From assembly GCA_030916885.1 (NCBI GenBank), contig JAUPVT010000002.1, positions 1 through 32,038 on the forward strand: DNA of 32,038 nt. Reading direction: 5' to 3'. How positions within the stretch are numbered: position 1 is the stretch's first letter; every line of letters starts with the position of its first letter. The stretch is from Chlamydiota bacterium (GTDB taxonomy: Bacteria; Chlamydiota; Chlamydiia; Chlamydiales; Rhabdochlamydiaceae). Under the pieces are notes generated by a model. It worked only from the letters and a program-made list of their open reading frames with translations, made no database searches and was not told the DNA's origin. The position numbers were made by a program, and so were the translations under genes. Below, in pieces: positions 8,068-17,078 of this stretch.

Positions 8068-9293
8068 TTCATCTCTCTTTTCATTTGTAACCATAATAAG
8101 ATCCCACACAAAAATACCATCACAGCACCAATGTAAATTGGCATAGTAAAAATACCTACCGCTAGAATGCTTCCAAAGATCCCGGTTATAATTTCTGCCA
8201 GGGTTTGCACAGAGGTTAACACCCCCAAAGCCTGTCCTTGTATATGACTTTCTGCCGCATTAGAAATCAATAATGAGCCGTGTGTAATGACAACTCCTAA
8301 ACACAGCCCAACTAAAGGAATGGTAAGAAGCAAAGCATATACATTTTCTGGTAAAACAACAGCTACAAAACTTACAGATAAAAGAAAGGAAAATAGACAA
8401 AGCACTTCAATGGGTTTTAAACGACGAGAAAGCCAGGGAATCAGAAAAAGCACACCTAACATTAGAGAAAAAGAGGTATAAACCATTTCATAAGATAAAA
8501 TAGCTGGAGAAAAGTGAAATTGCCTTTCTAAAAATACAGGTAAGAAGCGAAAAAAGGAAAAATATCCTATAGCCAGAAACAAATTACATAAATAAAACAG
8601 CCTAATTTTAGGCGCTTTGAGTTTCCCTGACAAAGAAGGGAAAAAAACAATTTTCTCTACTCTGTGTAGCTGCAGCGTTTCTTTTGCATACCAAGCAATC
8701 ACTAAAATCCCCGTTAAGGTCATTAATGCAGCTATCCAAAAAGGAGTAGCAAAAGTAAACCAAGGAACTAGACTTGAATCCGCCAATACTCCTCCCATTA
8801 AAGGGCCAATGATAAATCCCAGAGAAATACAAATGTTCAACCAACCAAAATACACAGGTTTTCGATGTTTATGCTCATCTAACCCTGTCACATCAGCAAT
8901 GACAGATTGAGCTATTGTCACGTTTCCCTCACAAAAACCACACACAATCAAGCCGATAACCATCCCAGCAATCGAATAATGGTATAGTGAAAAAGCGATC
9001 GTCAAATACCCAAGAGTAGTTCCCATCAAAGAAAGGAGAACAACTTTTTTCCTTCCACGTCGGTCAGAAAGAGAGCCTAAAATAGGAGATCCAAAAAACT
9101 GCCCTAAAGGAAAAGATGCCATAACAGTTCCCAATAGAACCATCCTTAACTTATAAGAAAGATGAGGAGAAATTGAAGTTTGAGAATCTAAAAACATCTT
9201 AGGCAAAATTGGAAGAGGCAACGAAAAACCAATATAGGCAAATAAGACCACTAACGCATAGGGGAAAAGTATTTTTTGAATTTGTTTCGGCAT
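8061..9293 (-). CDS. MFS transporter, DHA1/TetA-like
   Basis: This 410-residue integral membrane protein has about twelve hydrophobic helices. The loop between helices 2 and 3 carries the MFS signature GSLSDRRGRKK (residues 73-83), typical of drug:proton antiporters and of sugar or metabolite carriers of the DHA1 group. The second half has a weaker copy of the loop after LFLIPWLSRRLKP. The substrate cannot be told from sequence. Multidrug or tetracycline export is the default annotation for this subtype, but in an intracellular bacterium import of a host metabolite is equally plausible. The stop codon overlaps the dapA start, so the two genes form an operon behind the promoter at 9336-9364. 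The co-transcription might suggest a lysine-pathway substrate, but this is only a guess. Confidence 0.9.
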   Translation of the reverse strand: MPKQIQKILFPYALVVLFAYIGFSLPLPILPKMFLDSQTSISPHLSYKLRMVLLGTVMASFPLGQFFGSPILGSLSDRRGRKKVVLLSLMGTTLGYLTIAFSLYHYSIAGMVIGLIVCGFCEGNVTIAQSVIADVTGLDEHKHRKPVYFGWLNICISLGFIIGPLMGGVLADSSLVPWFTFATPFWIAALMTLTGILVIAWYAKETLQLHRVEKIVFFPSLSGKLKAPKIRLFYLCNLFLAIGYFSFFRFLPVFLERQFHFSPAILSYEMVYTSFSLMLGVLFLIPWLSRRLKPIEVLCLFSFLLSVSFVAVVLPENVYALLLTIPLVGLCLGVVITHGSLLISNAAESHIQGQALGVLTSVQTLAEIITGIFGSILAVGIFTMPIYIGAVMVFLCGILLWLQMKREMKC

Positions 9294-9335
9294 TGAAAAT
9301 ATCCTTTAAAAACAAGAATAGAAAAATAAGACTTA

Positions 9336-9364
9336 ATCATAAAGTCGAGACTTATGCATTTCAA
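9336..9364 (-). promoter_or_regulatory. Sigma-70-type promoter of the MFS-dapA operon
   Basis: On the minus strand TTGAAA (9364-9359) and TATGAT (9341-9336) are exactly 17 bases apart, an excellent match to the housekeeping sigma-factor consensus. Transcription would start about seven bases after the -10 box, giving a leader of roughly 35 bases before the MFS ATG at 9293. It is one of the two best promoters in the window. Confidence 0.65.
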
Positions 9365-9488
9365 CCCTAATAAAGAAACGAGTTCTCCTGAGAAAAGATC
9401 AAATGTGATCCTTTTTAGAACTTCCTTAACTCTTTTTTCGATAAGGTAGTGGTTCTTTACATTTTGTAAATAAGCATTACAGGCTTAT

Positions 9489-9520
9489 AAGCTCTTTCCT
9501 AAAGAGCTTTCTTGTTTTTT
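9489..9520 (+). terminator. Perfect 9-bp hairpin with a T-rich tail, plus orientation
   Basis: AAGCTCTTT (9489-9497), loop CCT, AAAGAGCTT (9501-9509), then TTCTTGTTTTTT. It would stop plus-strand transcription, yet no plus-strand gene lies between purB and here. On the minus strand, where nnr ends at 9606, the hairpin is present but not followed by a T-run. It may block antisense read-through or end a small unannotated RNA. The remaining bases of the 312-base gap 9294-9605 hold only the promoter above. Confidence 0.45.
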
Positions 9521-9605
9521 CAACAAAATATTTGTTTTTGATTGAAAATATATCATTTTAACAAGAAAATCAGAAGTTGTTTTTTCGAACACAAAAACTT
9601 ATGAA

Positions 9606-11093
9606 TTAAGTTGCGTATTCAATTGAAGAAAACGCCTTTGGTAAATAGTTTAAAAGATCTGATGCCACAACCCCATATGAGGTCAAATCCTTAGCTGCTT
9701 TTTTCCCCGCTATTGCATGAATATAACAACCTAAAGCAGCAGTATAACGAGGGGTTAATCGATAACAGAGAAGAGCTGCAATCACACCTGTTAACACATC
9801 TCCGCTTCCAGCTGTTGCAAGTGCTGGATCTCCTTGTGTGATGATTAAAGGTAAATGACCGGACGTAAAGATAAAAGTAGGAGCACCTTTTAGAACAAGG
9901 TTCACTTGTTTTTCCTCTACATAATTTTGACATAAAAATAACCAATCGATTTCTTCTTTTGTATCGGATCCAAGTAATCTTTTCATTTCCTGTTTATGTG
10001 GGGTTAAAATACAAGAAGAGGGCAATTTCCAAGAAGGGTGTTTGGCTAAAGAAAATAAACCATCTGCATCGATGACTAGTGGTTTACTGATCTTAAGCAG
10101 ATGCTGAACGATTTTATCCGTTTTTTTTATGCGTCTAAGACCCGGACCCACTAATATAGCTTTAGCTCGAGCAATTTCTTGGTCTAATGTGTCGAAATCT
10201 TTATCTAAAGTCTGATGAATAATTTCATAAGGGACTGTAATCTTATCTGGGGAAAACAAACGTACAATCCCTGCACCTGATCTTAAAGCTGCATAGCTTG
10301 CTAAAATAGCAGATCCTGGCATCTCTTTAGAACCTGCAACAGCTACAACATACCCTTTTTGATATTTATGCCAAGACCGTTGGATAGGAGGTAATTTAAG
10401 AGAGGATAAATTCAGCAAATATGCAGAGGCTTTCACTTTATCTTCTGGAAGGCCAAAACTAGCTCGAACTATTTCTCCTACATGGTTCCATCCGTCTCGT
10501 AGAAAGAATCCTGTTTTAGCTAATTCTAAATAGATGGTTTTAGTAGCATGAATAGCTATTGATCTCACCTCGCCCGTAGTGCCATTTAAACCCGAGGGGA
10601 TATCAATGGCAAGAATAGGGAGCTTTGAGCAATTAGCTATTTTAATAGCAGAGGCTAACTCGTTATCTGCACTCTTTTTCATTCCAGTTCCTACAAGAGC
10701 ATCTAGAATAAGACCCCCATGGTTCATCCTTTCTCGTATTTTTTCAAGAGAGAATTCTATTTTTCCTCCTTGAGCACAAAAATTCTCATACATATTCCGA
10801 CATAAAGCACCAAATTGCTCTACCGGATAAATGGGATAGGCTATAACAGAGTATCCTTTTGTAACTAGGATCGCACCTACACAAAAACCATCCCCTGCAT
10901 TATTTCCTTTACCTGCAAAAAGCAACACTTCTTTGGGTAACCCTCTTTCTTGAATAAATTTTTCCACTTGCCTTGAAATAGAAACCCCTGCTTGTTGCAT
11001 AAATTCTAGTTCTGAATAGCCCTTTTGCAAGCATCTATTTTCAATATCTCTCATCTCTTGAGCTGTAACAACTTTTATCCCATCTAATTCCAT
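9606..11093 (-). CDS. nnr: Bifunctional NAD(P)HX epimerase/dehydratase
   Basis: This 495-residue fusion repairs hydrated NADH and NADPH. The N-terminal epimerase (YjeF_N) half covers roughly residues 1-220, with AGKGNNAGDGF, ALVGTGMKKS and AIDIPSGLNGTTGEV. The C-terminal ADP/ATP-dependent dehydratase half is ribokinase-like, with AVAGSKEMPGSAILA, VGPGLRR, VIDADGLFSL, LTPHKQEMKRLL and the catalytic-Asp loop ATAGSGDVLTGVIAALL. Both halves look complete and the length is normal for the fused form. Its ATG shares a base with the gpsA stop (TAATG), so it is the last gene of a tightly packed minus-strand operon. Older annotations call it a carbohydrate kinase, which the motifs do not support. Confidence 0.95.
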   Translation of the reverse strand: MELDGIKVVTAQEMRDIENRCLQKGYSELEFMQQAGVSISRQVEKFIQERGLPKEVLLFAGKGNNAGDGFCVGAILVTKGYSVIAYPIYPVEQFGALCRNMYENFCAQGGKIEFSLEKIRERMNHGGLILDALVGTGMKKSADNELASAIKIANCSKLPILAIDIPSGLNGTTGEVRSIAIHATKTIYLELAKTGFFLRDGWNHVGEIVRASFGLPEDKVKASAYLLNLSSLKLPPIQRSWHKYQKGYVVAVAGSKEMPGSAILASYAALRSGAGIVRLFSPDKITVPYEIIHQTLDKDFDTLDQEIARAKAILVGPGLRRIKKTDKIVQHLLKISKPLVIDADGLFSLAKHPSWKLPSSCILTPHKQEMKRLLGSDTKEEIDWLFLCQNYVEEKQVNLVLKGAPTFIFTSGHLPLIITQGDPALATAGSGDVLTGVIAALLCYRLTPRYTAALGCYIHAIAGKKAAKDLTSYGVVASDLLNYLPKAFSSIEYAT

Positions 11094-12091
11094 TATAAGT
11101 GCTCTTCCTTAATAGCTCTTTGCAAAAGAGCTTTTACCGCATCTCTTGGATCTAATTGTTCATAGAGTATAGAACAAATAGCCGCTGTAATAGGGACAGG
11201 AATATTTTCTTTTGCTGCTAATTGCAATGCAGAAATACAGGTATAAGCTCCTTCAACCACCATACTGATTTTTTCTTGAGCTTTCTCTCTTGTTAAGCCA
11301 TCTGCAATTAATCTTCCAAACATGTAATTACGACTGAGTTTAGATAGGCAAGTAACACAGAGATCTCCTAACCCAGATAAACCATTTAAAGTTTCCGGAT
11401 TACATTTCTTAGTAACAGAGAGCTTTCGAATTTCATGCAAGCCTCGTGTCATTAGAGCAGATTTAGTATTATCTCCAAATCCTAACCCATCTGAAATACC
11501 GCAAGCAATAGCAATGATGTTTTTCATAGATCCACCAAAAGCTACACCATTTATATCTGAATTGGGATAGATTCGAAAATAAGAGGTCATAAATAAATCA
11601 ACAACTTGGTGCATCAAAGGAACATGATAAGCTGCGCATACAATCGAAGTAGGTAATTTTTGAATAACTTCTTCTGCATGGCTCGGGCCACTTAAACAAG
11701 CAATCTTATCTCGCATCTTTTCTCCTAAAACTTCTAATATTACTTCATGCAATAATAAACCGGTATTTTGCTCAATTCCCTTAGAAGTAACAATAACAGG
11801 GCAACGTACTTTTCCTCTTTCCAACACTTGTTCAAAAACGGGGCGTATTCCTTTTGAGGTAACCGATTCAACAATATACTTAGCATCTTCGATAGCTTCT
11901 GATAAATCAGAAGTAAAGCTGAGGTTATCGCTTGCTTTAAAGCGAAGTAGTTTAGGATGCTCTCTTTTTTCTGATAGCAACTTGGCAAATTCTGGTTTTG
12001 CCGTCCATAAAATGACTTTATGACCTTTTGATGCAAGCAAAGCTGCTAAACAAAAACCCCATGTTCCTGCGCCTAAATAGCCAATTTTCAT
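11093..12091 (-). CDS. gpsA: NAD(P)-dependent glycerol-3-phosphate dehydrogenase
   Basis: The enzyme reduces dihydroxyacetone phosphate to sn-glycerol-3-phosphate, the backbone for phospholipid synthesis. Its 332 residues are the usual length. It opens with the Rossmann motif GAGTWGFCLAALLASKGH. The core contains CLSGPSHAEE, the catalytic-lysine stretch FGGSMKNIIAIACGISDGLGFGDN, and the C-terminal signature GLSGLGDLCVTCLSKLSRN. All parts look intact. It follows the pyrophosphorylase gene with a 78-base gap that holds an AT-rich hairpin, and overlaps nnr by one base at its 3' end. I recall the same pairing of gpsA with a UAP-type pyrophosphorylase in Chlamydia (CT714-CT715). GGGATC just upstream is a weak ribosome binding site. 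Confidence 0.97.
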   Translation of the reverse strand: MKIGYLGAGTWGFCLAALLASKGHKVILWTAKPEFAKLLSEKREHPKLLRFKASDNLSFTSDLSEAIEDAKYIVESVTSKGIRPVFEQVLERGKVRCPVIVTSKGIEQNTGLLLHEVILEVLGEKMRDKIACLSGPSHAEEVIQKLPTSIVCAAYHVPLMHQVVDLFMTSYFRIYPNSDINGVAFGGSMKNIIAIACGISDGLGFGDNTKSALMTRGLHEIRKLSVTKKCNPETLNGLSGLGDLCVTCLSKLSRNYMFGRLIADGLTREKAQEKISMVVEGAYTCISALQLAAKENIPVPITAAICSILYEQLDPRDAVKALLQRAIKEEHL

Positions 12092-12144
12092 TTAGATCCC
12101 TTTTTCTTTTTTGAATAATCCCGTATTATCTATTTATTTTTATT

Positions 12145-12171
12145 AAAAAATAAAGTATATATTATATACTT
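12145..12171 (-). terminator. AT-rich hairpin after the pyrophosphorylase gene
   Basis: AAGTATAT, loop ATT, ATATACTT (12153-12171) forms an 8-bp stem that touches the stop codon of the gene ending at 12170. On the minus strand it is followed by TATTTTTT. It could partly terminate before gpsA. The stem is nearly all A-T, so strength is doubtful. Confidence 0.4.
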
Positions 12172-13366
12172 ATGGTATTAATTCTTGTTCTAATTTCTCA
12201 TAAACAATCAGCGCTTTCTCGACATTTTTTAAATCACCTAATTCTTTTAACGGTGCATATGTAAGATGACGAGGGTAGAGAAGAGTAGCGCTGCGAGGTA
12301 AGTAATCCAACACATCGAAAAGAAATTTTTCATATTTCCAAATAAAGCAAGAGATTTGTTTTGTCCGACTGAAGGAAAGTACATTCATTTTTTTTCTAGC
12401 TAGATGCAAAGGCAACTTTACATGGTAATAAAGACTTTGTAAGTCAGACAAACAAAAGCAAAATATATTTACATTACAAAAAAGAAATTCTTTATATCTC
12501 TTTGGAGAAATTTCCGAATATTCTACAATTGCGATGCCTTCTTTTTTTTGTGCTACAACTCCCATTTTCTCTTGAAAAGACTCTCTCTTTACAACTTTCA
12601 AAGCTACACTTAAACCAGACTCTACTGTATAGCCTGTGAGTTCTGGATCTAGGGGATCTGCCAAAGGGTTGTCTATGGGGATCACATGAACATATTCTAT
12701 CTGTAAGCTTTGCCATAAATCTACAATTTTACTCGTAAAAAACCCATTTAATACATCGCCGTTACCATTAGGACCTTCTGCTATTTTACCAGGCTGTTCT
12801 AAACACCAATTGCCTTTTTCATCCAAAAAGGGAAGATTTGTCTGTGAAAAAAATTGTACTTGAGAACTTTTTAATCCAAAAAAATGATTTTTTTTAAAAA
12901 AATTTTCCGTTTCTGCATGGTTAGACAAAGAGGTCATAATCGCGATTTGCAGACACTGTCCTAAAGACTGCTTTTTCTTAATCTTTTCACAAAGCCTTTG
13001 AAATAAACTTTTTTTTTGGTTTTTTATACAAATGGGAAATGTGCCTTTGGGACCTTTCCAATCCAAGCGAGATCCATCCCCTCCAGCTAATATAAGACAG
13101 CCTACTTTCCCTTGGTTGATGAGTTCACAACCTATTCTTTTATAGTTTTTTGACCCTACTAAGCCAGGGATTTTTAAAGGCATAGATAAAAGATTTTTTT
13201 TATCCATACTGAGCAATTTTCTTTGTTCCGTTAAGAGAGAAAGATTTAACCGTTGTGCCTGTTGCCAAAATGCCTCTATCTGATTGCTGCCTAGTGTTTC
13301 TAAAGCATGTAAAAGATGAGTTTGCTCTAAGGAGTGAAAATGTTGGGATAAAAGCTGTTTTAGCAT
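12170..13366 (-). CDS. UAP1-type UDP-N-acetylhexosamine pyrophosphorylase
   Basis: This 398-residue nucleotidyltransferase belongs to the UDPGP family. The nucleotide-binding loop is LILAGGDGSRLDWKGPKGTFPI at about residues 95-116. Further matches to eukaryotic UAP1 are FFKKNHFFGLKSSQVQFF, GKIAEGPNGNGDVLNGF, EYVHVIPIDNPLADPLDPE and IVEYSEISP (from memory of UAP1). Such enzymes make UDP-GlcNAc, and sometimes UDP-GalNAc or UDP-glucose, from UTP and the sugar phosphate. The GlcNAc specificity is an inference. It is shorter than eukaryotic UAP1 (about 500 residues), mainly at the C-terminus. Its start overlaps the stop of the GT9-like gene by seven bases, placing it within the envelope-sugar operon. 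It could provide the uridyltransferase step missing from the short GlmU-like protein at 26058-26732. Confidence 0.88.
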   Translation of the reverse strand: MLKQLLSQHFHSLEQTHLLHALETLGSNQIEAFWQQAQRLNLSLLTEQRKLLSMDKKNLLSMPLKIPGLVGSKNYKRIGCELINQGKVGCLILAGGDGSRLDWKGPKGTFPICIKNQKKSLFQRLCEKIKKKQSLGQCLQIAIMTSLSNHAETENFFKKNHFFGLKSSQVQFFSQTNLPFLDEKGNWCLEQPGKIAEGPNGNGDVLNGFFTSKIVDLWQSLQIEYVHVIPIDNPLADPLDPELTGYTVESGLSVALKVVKRESFQEKMGVVAQKKEGIAIVEYSEISPKRYKEFLFCNVNIFCFCLSDLQSLYYHVKLPLHLARKKMNVLSFSRTKQISCFIWKYEKFLFDVLDYLPRSATLLYPRHLTYAPLKELGDLKNVEKALIVYEKLEQELIP

Positions 13367-14280
13367 ACTTTTTCCTGAAGTTCACCAAGGATTTTTATAA
13401 CTTGTTTAACTGAAATATTACAAATATCTTTATGCTTTGCAATGAGTGGAATATGCAGCAACAGTGGATTTGGAGATTCCACTCGCTGTTTTAATACGCC
13501 TTGCTTAGGATCTGCCCACAAAGATATCATACTAAGCTTAAAGGGACTATTTAAATAATACGTCATAGAAAGCACACCTGAATCAGGAGTGAGCAGATAG
13601 CAACAATGATTCTTAATAATAGAGAGCATTTCTAATAACGTGGTTTCTCCTCTTAAATCAATGACTCCTTCTTGTAAAAATGGTATTTCTTTAGAGAATC
13701 CAAATAAGATAGGAGTTAGGTTTAATTCAGAAAATAGTTGATGTAAGCACTCTTTCCAATAAACAACTGGCCAATTTTTCTCATACTTGTATTTTGTTTC
13801 TGTCTGAATGTGAATCGCTATGCATTTTTGCATGGGATTTAAACTAAATCGCTCACATAACACATCATATTTTTCTAACCAATTCAACTTTGGAGTAACT
13901 CTTCCTAGTTGCCATTTTAACCAACGCGTAGGATCTGGATGTTCTATAATTACATCAAATGATTTCTCACTTTTCTCCAAACGAGCTAAAGTGCTTTTAA
14001 GATCGAAAAGCTCTCCTCTTTTCCAAGAAGGATCAATGAGCACTTCTACTTGATTTAATAAATTAAACCCTAAACGGAGGTCAGATCGTGTAATAAAAGT
14101 AATTTTAACATCAGGTATGAATTCACGAATTCGGTATATTAAAGTATAAAGACCCAGAGGAATATCTCCTAATCCTCGATTCCAACAAATCAAAAATTTT
14201 TTATTTTTTTTCTTTACTGCATTTTTTAATAAACGATCAAAGTAGGAGATTTTAAATGTATATAGTAATGTATCAAGCAT
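13360..14280 (-). CDS. Glycosyltransferase family 9-like protein
   Basis: This 306-residue protein has no signal peptide or membrane span. It shows the fold pattern of ADP-heptose transferases: an N-terminal WNRGLGDIPLGLYTLIYRI in place of the usual G-x-GD start, a middle segment IAIHIQTETKYKYEKNWP at the domain junction, and a C-terminal LLTPDSGVLSMTYYL matching the D-[ST]-G-[PV] donor-binding motif. It is shorter and more divergent than waaF upstream. It lies 20 bases after waaF and overlaps the pyrophosphorylase start, so it belongs to the same envelope operon and probably adds a sugar to the lipooligosaccharide core. Its donor and acceptor sugars cannot be told from sequence. Confidence 0.72.
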   Translation of the reverse strand: MLDTLLYTFKISYFDRLLKNAVKKKNKKFLICWNRGLGDIPLGLYTLIYRIREFIPDVKITFITRSDLRLGFNLLNQVEVLIDPSWKRGELFDLKSTLARLEKSEKSFDVIIEHPDPTRWLKWQLGRVTPKLNWLEKYDVLCERFSLNPMQKCIAIHIQTETKYKYEKNWPVVYWKECLHQLFSELNLTPILFGFSKEIPFLQEGVIDLRGETTLLEMLSIIKNHCCYLLTPDSGVLSMTYYLNSPFKLSMISLWADPKQGVLKQRVESPNPLLLHIPLIAKHKDICNISVKQVIKILGELQEKVC

Positions 14281-14300
14281 GGTTAAAATTTTTAATAAGA

Positions 14301-15341
14301 TTAGTCAAACAACGCCTGTAAAACTTGTTGATAAACCTCTTCTACTTCAATGGCTTTCATACAACGAAAATCAATCGGACAAGTACGCTTATAACAAGGA
14401 GAACATGCGACGTGTTTATGGATTACTCTAGCTTTAGAAAAGGGACCTGTCACTATCTCATTAGTAGATCCGAATAAGGCAACAACAGGCACACCTAATG
14501 CATCAGCAATATGCATAGGCCCACTATCGTTAGAGAGAAAAACTCTGCATAGAGAAATTAAGCTAGCTAACTCTCTTAAAGAGGTTAAACCTGCCAAGTT
14601 TATAACTCTTGCTGGCAGAGTCCGGCAAATGCTTTTAATAAGCGGCACACTTTCTTGATCTCCAAAAAATACAAGGTGGATCTTTTGATTTTGTAATAGC
14701 TTATGAGCCACTTCTACGAATCTGTCTGGTAGCCAGCACTTAGCTGTGCCATAGGCAGCAGCTGGATTTATACCGATTAAGATATCACTCTCTTGCATTC
14801 CTTGTTGTTTAAGGAGCTCTTTTGCTCCCTGTATTTCTTGATTAGTAAGATATAATCGAGGGGCTGTTTTTGAAACAGGGATCCCCAATACAGACAATAG
14901 CATCTTATATGTCTTGGAAAGGTGTTGCTTTCTTAATTGAGATGGAGGATAAAAAGGATGAGTTAATAAAAAACCTCTAAAATTGCCTCTATATCCTATT
15001 CGATAGGTCACACTTCCTCTATAAAACCACCAGGAAGAAGAAAATGAATTGGTCAATAAAATACCCAAATCATACTTCCCTCGACGTATTTTTTCTATAA
15101 GATCTCGGTGACTATCTCGACGATTAAAACCACTAGCTTTGCTAAAACAAAATATTTCATTAATATCAGGATCCTTCTCTAATAAATGACAAACTCCTAT
15201 ACGGCACATTGCTGTAATCGAAGCTTTTGGAAAAGCTTTGCGCACATCGGAAAGAATGGGGGTTGCCATGACAAAATCCCCTATCCAATTAGGCATGCGT
15301 ATGATGATATTTTTAGGTTCTATGTGTTTAATTGATTTCAT
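14301..15341 (-). CDS. waaF: ADP-heptose--LPS heptosyltransferase II
   Basis: This 346-residue GT9 enzyme would transfer heptose to the inner core of lipopolysaccharide on the cytoplasmic face of the inner membrane. It has the canonical start IIIRMPNWIGDFVMATPIL, the linker GINPAAAYGTAKCWLPDRF and the donor site FLSNDSGPMHIADALGVPVVALFGST. A CSPCYKRTCPIDFRC cysteine cluster sits near the C-terminus, as in many WaaF proteins. Length is normal and no defects are visible. Chlamydia itself makes a heptose-less core, so heptosyltransferases mark this as a member with a larger core (established knowledge plus inference). It lies between two other GT9 genes, one broken and one divergent. Confidence 0.9.
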   Translation of the reverse strand: MKSIKHIEPKNIIIRMPNWIGDFVMATPILSDVRKAFPKASITAMCRIGVCHLLEKDPDINEIFCFSKASGFNRRDSHRDLIEKIRRGKYDLGILLTNSFSSSWWFYRGSVTYRIGYRGNFRGFLLTHPFYPPSQLRKQHLSKTYKMLLSVLGIPVSKTAPRLYLTNQEIQGAKELLKQQGMQESDILIGINPAAAYGTAKCWLPDRFVEVAHKLLQNQKIHLVFFGDQESVPLIKSICRTLPARVINLAGLTSLRELASLISLCRVFLSNDSGPMHIADALGVPVVALFGSTNEIVTGPFSKARVIHKHVACSPCYKRTCPIDFRCMKAIEVEEVYQQVLQALFD

Positions 15342-15360
15342 GAATTCATCATAATAATAA

Positions 15361-16518
15361 TCATAAAAAACTCACAAAACAATTCGTTTTAATAATTGTT
15401 GCAAGTACCTCATCAGGTGTAATGTTACGGATACAATCCATTGTTGAGCAACCTCTACGATCTAAACAAGGAACGCAAGTTAATTGTTTAAATAGCAGAG
15501 TAGATTTTGGATTTAATCGCCTACAAAAAATAGGTGTATTGATTCCTGGAAACAAAACTGTTGTAGGAATTAAATAAGCAGCAGTTATATGCAATACTGA
15601 AGTATCAACACTAACCAAATGCCTTGCTGTTTGAATGACTGCTGCAAATTCCTGCCAATTCAAGAGATTGGCTGCATTAAATACATTAGGTAGTTGATGC
15701 GTTACCCTATTGATACGACAGGCTTCTTCTTTAGCTAAACCCGTAAACATAATAAAAAAACCTCTTTTCACACATTTTTGCGTTAAAATTCTCCAACTCT
15801 GCCCCAACCAAAGTCTCGGAGATTCTTTAGTGCCCATATGGAAAACAAGATACGTATTTTTCTGAAAAGCTTTGGGTAAAATTTGCTCTGTAAGACTTTT
15901 ACATATAGGGGGAGCTGAGGCCGGATTTTTACCTGCACTTTTTTTCCAATAAGACAGCTTAATAGATTCACGATAGTTATCATCAATTCCTTTAGTTTGA
16001 TCAATTTTTTTAAGAGGATGCGTAAGTAGTGACCCAAAACCACTAGTTGTCCAGCCAGCCCTATAAGAAATTCCTATCTTCCATAGCCAAAAAATAGCGT
16101 TTGGGAAAAAGGATATAGGACCACTGCTAAGTCATATTGTTGCTCTTTTGATCTCTGTTAAAGCCAACCTAATTGTGTGATAATGCTGTTTGATTTTTTC
16201 TTTAAAAGGTATAGTCGCTACATTTAGCTTCCAATGATCCATCAGATGAATAGTTTGAATTAAAGGATGATCCTTTACAGCTACACGAGCCCAACTGCCA
16301 ATTAACATCCCTATTTCAGCCTGTAGCCATAACTCTTTGCAAGCTACAAGCATTGCTGTAGACACCACCACATCACCTAGATGAGCCAAGTTTACTAAAA
16401 AAATTTTCCGAGGAGCTACAATAGGCTCTTGTTTGTGATACACGGGTAAAATCGCATCTATACTCCTTAAAACCATTTTACCAAATCTATTATTTACTAA
16501 ATAACGAGGGCTATTCAT
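15361..16518 (-). pseudogene. Heptosyltransferase (GT9) gene with a single frameshift
   Basis: The first frame (16518 to about 16132) encodes MNSPRYLVNNRFG, then IFLVNLAHLGDVVVSTAMLV, the GT9 N-terminus, and ends EIKRATI-stop. The second frame resumes at once with QQYDLAVVLYPFFPNAIFW and runs unbroken to 15361 through LVFHMGTKESPRLW, VSVDTSVLHITAAYLIPTTVLF and CVPCLDRRGCSTMDC. Removing one A from the AAAA run at 16149-16146 restores EIKEQQYDLAV and one protein of about 385 residues. The donor site reads VDTSVLHIT instead of NDSGPMHIA. Because the lesion is one base in a short homopolymer and the rest is intact, it could be recent inactivation, slippage-based switching or a sequencing error. 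It is first in the envelope operon and diverges from ruvC. Confidence 0.8.
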
Positions 16519-16568
16519 ATTGATTTAGCATAGAGAAAAAAGGAATTTTACCACTATAGTTAAAAGAT

Positions 16569-17078
16569 ATGTATAAAAAACCCGCTTTAGTCATTTTAGG
16601 GATTGATCCAGGAACTAAGAAATCTGGTTATGGAATCATTAAAGTAGAACACCCTCGTCTAGAACCTTTAGATTTTGGGGTAATTACTCCTCCCCTTCAT
16701 ACTGATAGCAATCATTGCTATTTAGTTTTATTCAATGGCTTTGAAAAATTATTAAAATCCTATAAGCCAGACGCAGTTGCTATTGAGACGCAATTTGTAG
16801 ATAAGAATGTAAAAAGCGCATTCAAAGTTGCTATGGCACGCAGTATGGCTATCATTACGGCTGCTCGCCAAAACATCCCTGTGTTTGAATACGCGCCAAA
16901 AAAAGCAAAACTAGCTGTTGTCGGTAATGGATCGGCAAGCAAGAATCAAGTACAAAAAATGGTCCAACTCATTTTACAACTATCGTCTATTCCTGAACCA
17001 GAAGATGCCTCAGATGCTTTAGCACTTGCTATCTGCCATGCAAATACCTTACACTTTAACTTAAAAAGTCATGTTTGA
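16569..17078 (+). CDS. ruvC: Crossover junction endodeoxyribonuclease
   Basis: RuvC resolves Holliday junctions together with RuvAB. The 169 residues contain the four acidic catalytic positions: Asp13 in GIDPGT, Glu73 in AIETQF, and Asp146 and Asp149 in EPEDASDALALAICH. Length is usual. It diverges from the envelope operon across a 50-base gap with no clear promoter. The stop TGA lies inside the first codons of ruvA (ATGTTTGA), giving an eight-base overlap and coupled translation. ruvB is not in the window. Confidence 0.97.
   Translation: MYKKPALVILGIDPGTKKSGYGIIKVEHPRLEPLDFGVITPPLHTDSNHCYLVLFNGFEKLLKSYKPDAVAIETQFVDKNVKSAFKVAMARSMAIITAARQNIPVFEYAPKKAKLAVVGNGSASKNQVQKMVQLILQLSSIPEPEDASDALALAICHANTLHFNLKSHV

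Noticed and set aside
9497-9520. Terminator for nnr
   Set aside because: The T-rich tail lies on the plus-strand side only, whereas nnr is transcribed on the minus strand.
15783-16043. Minus-strand 86-codon ORF inside the frameshifted heptosyltransferase
   Set aside because: It lies in a different frame from the conserved GT9 sequence, which is open through the same stretch, and its composition is not family-like. It is a shadow.
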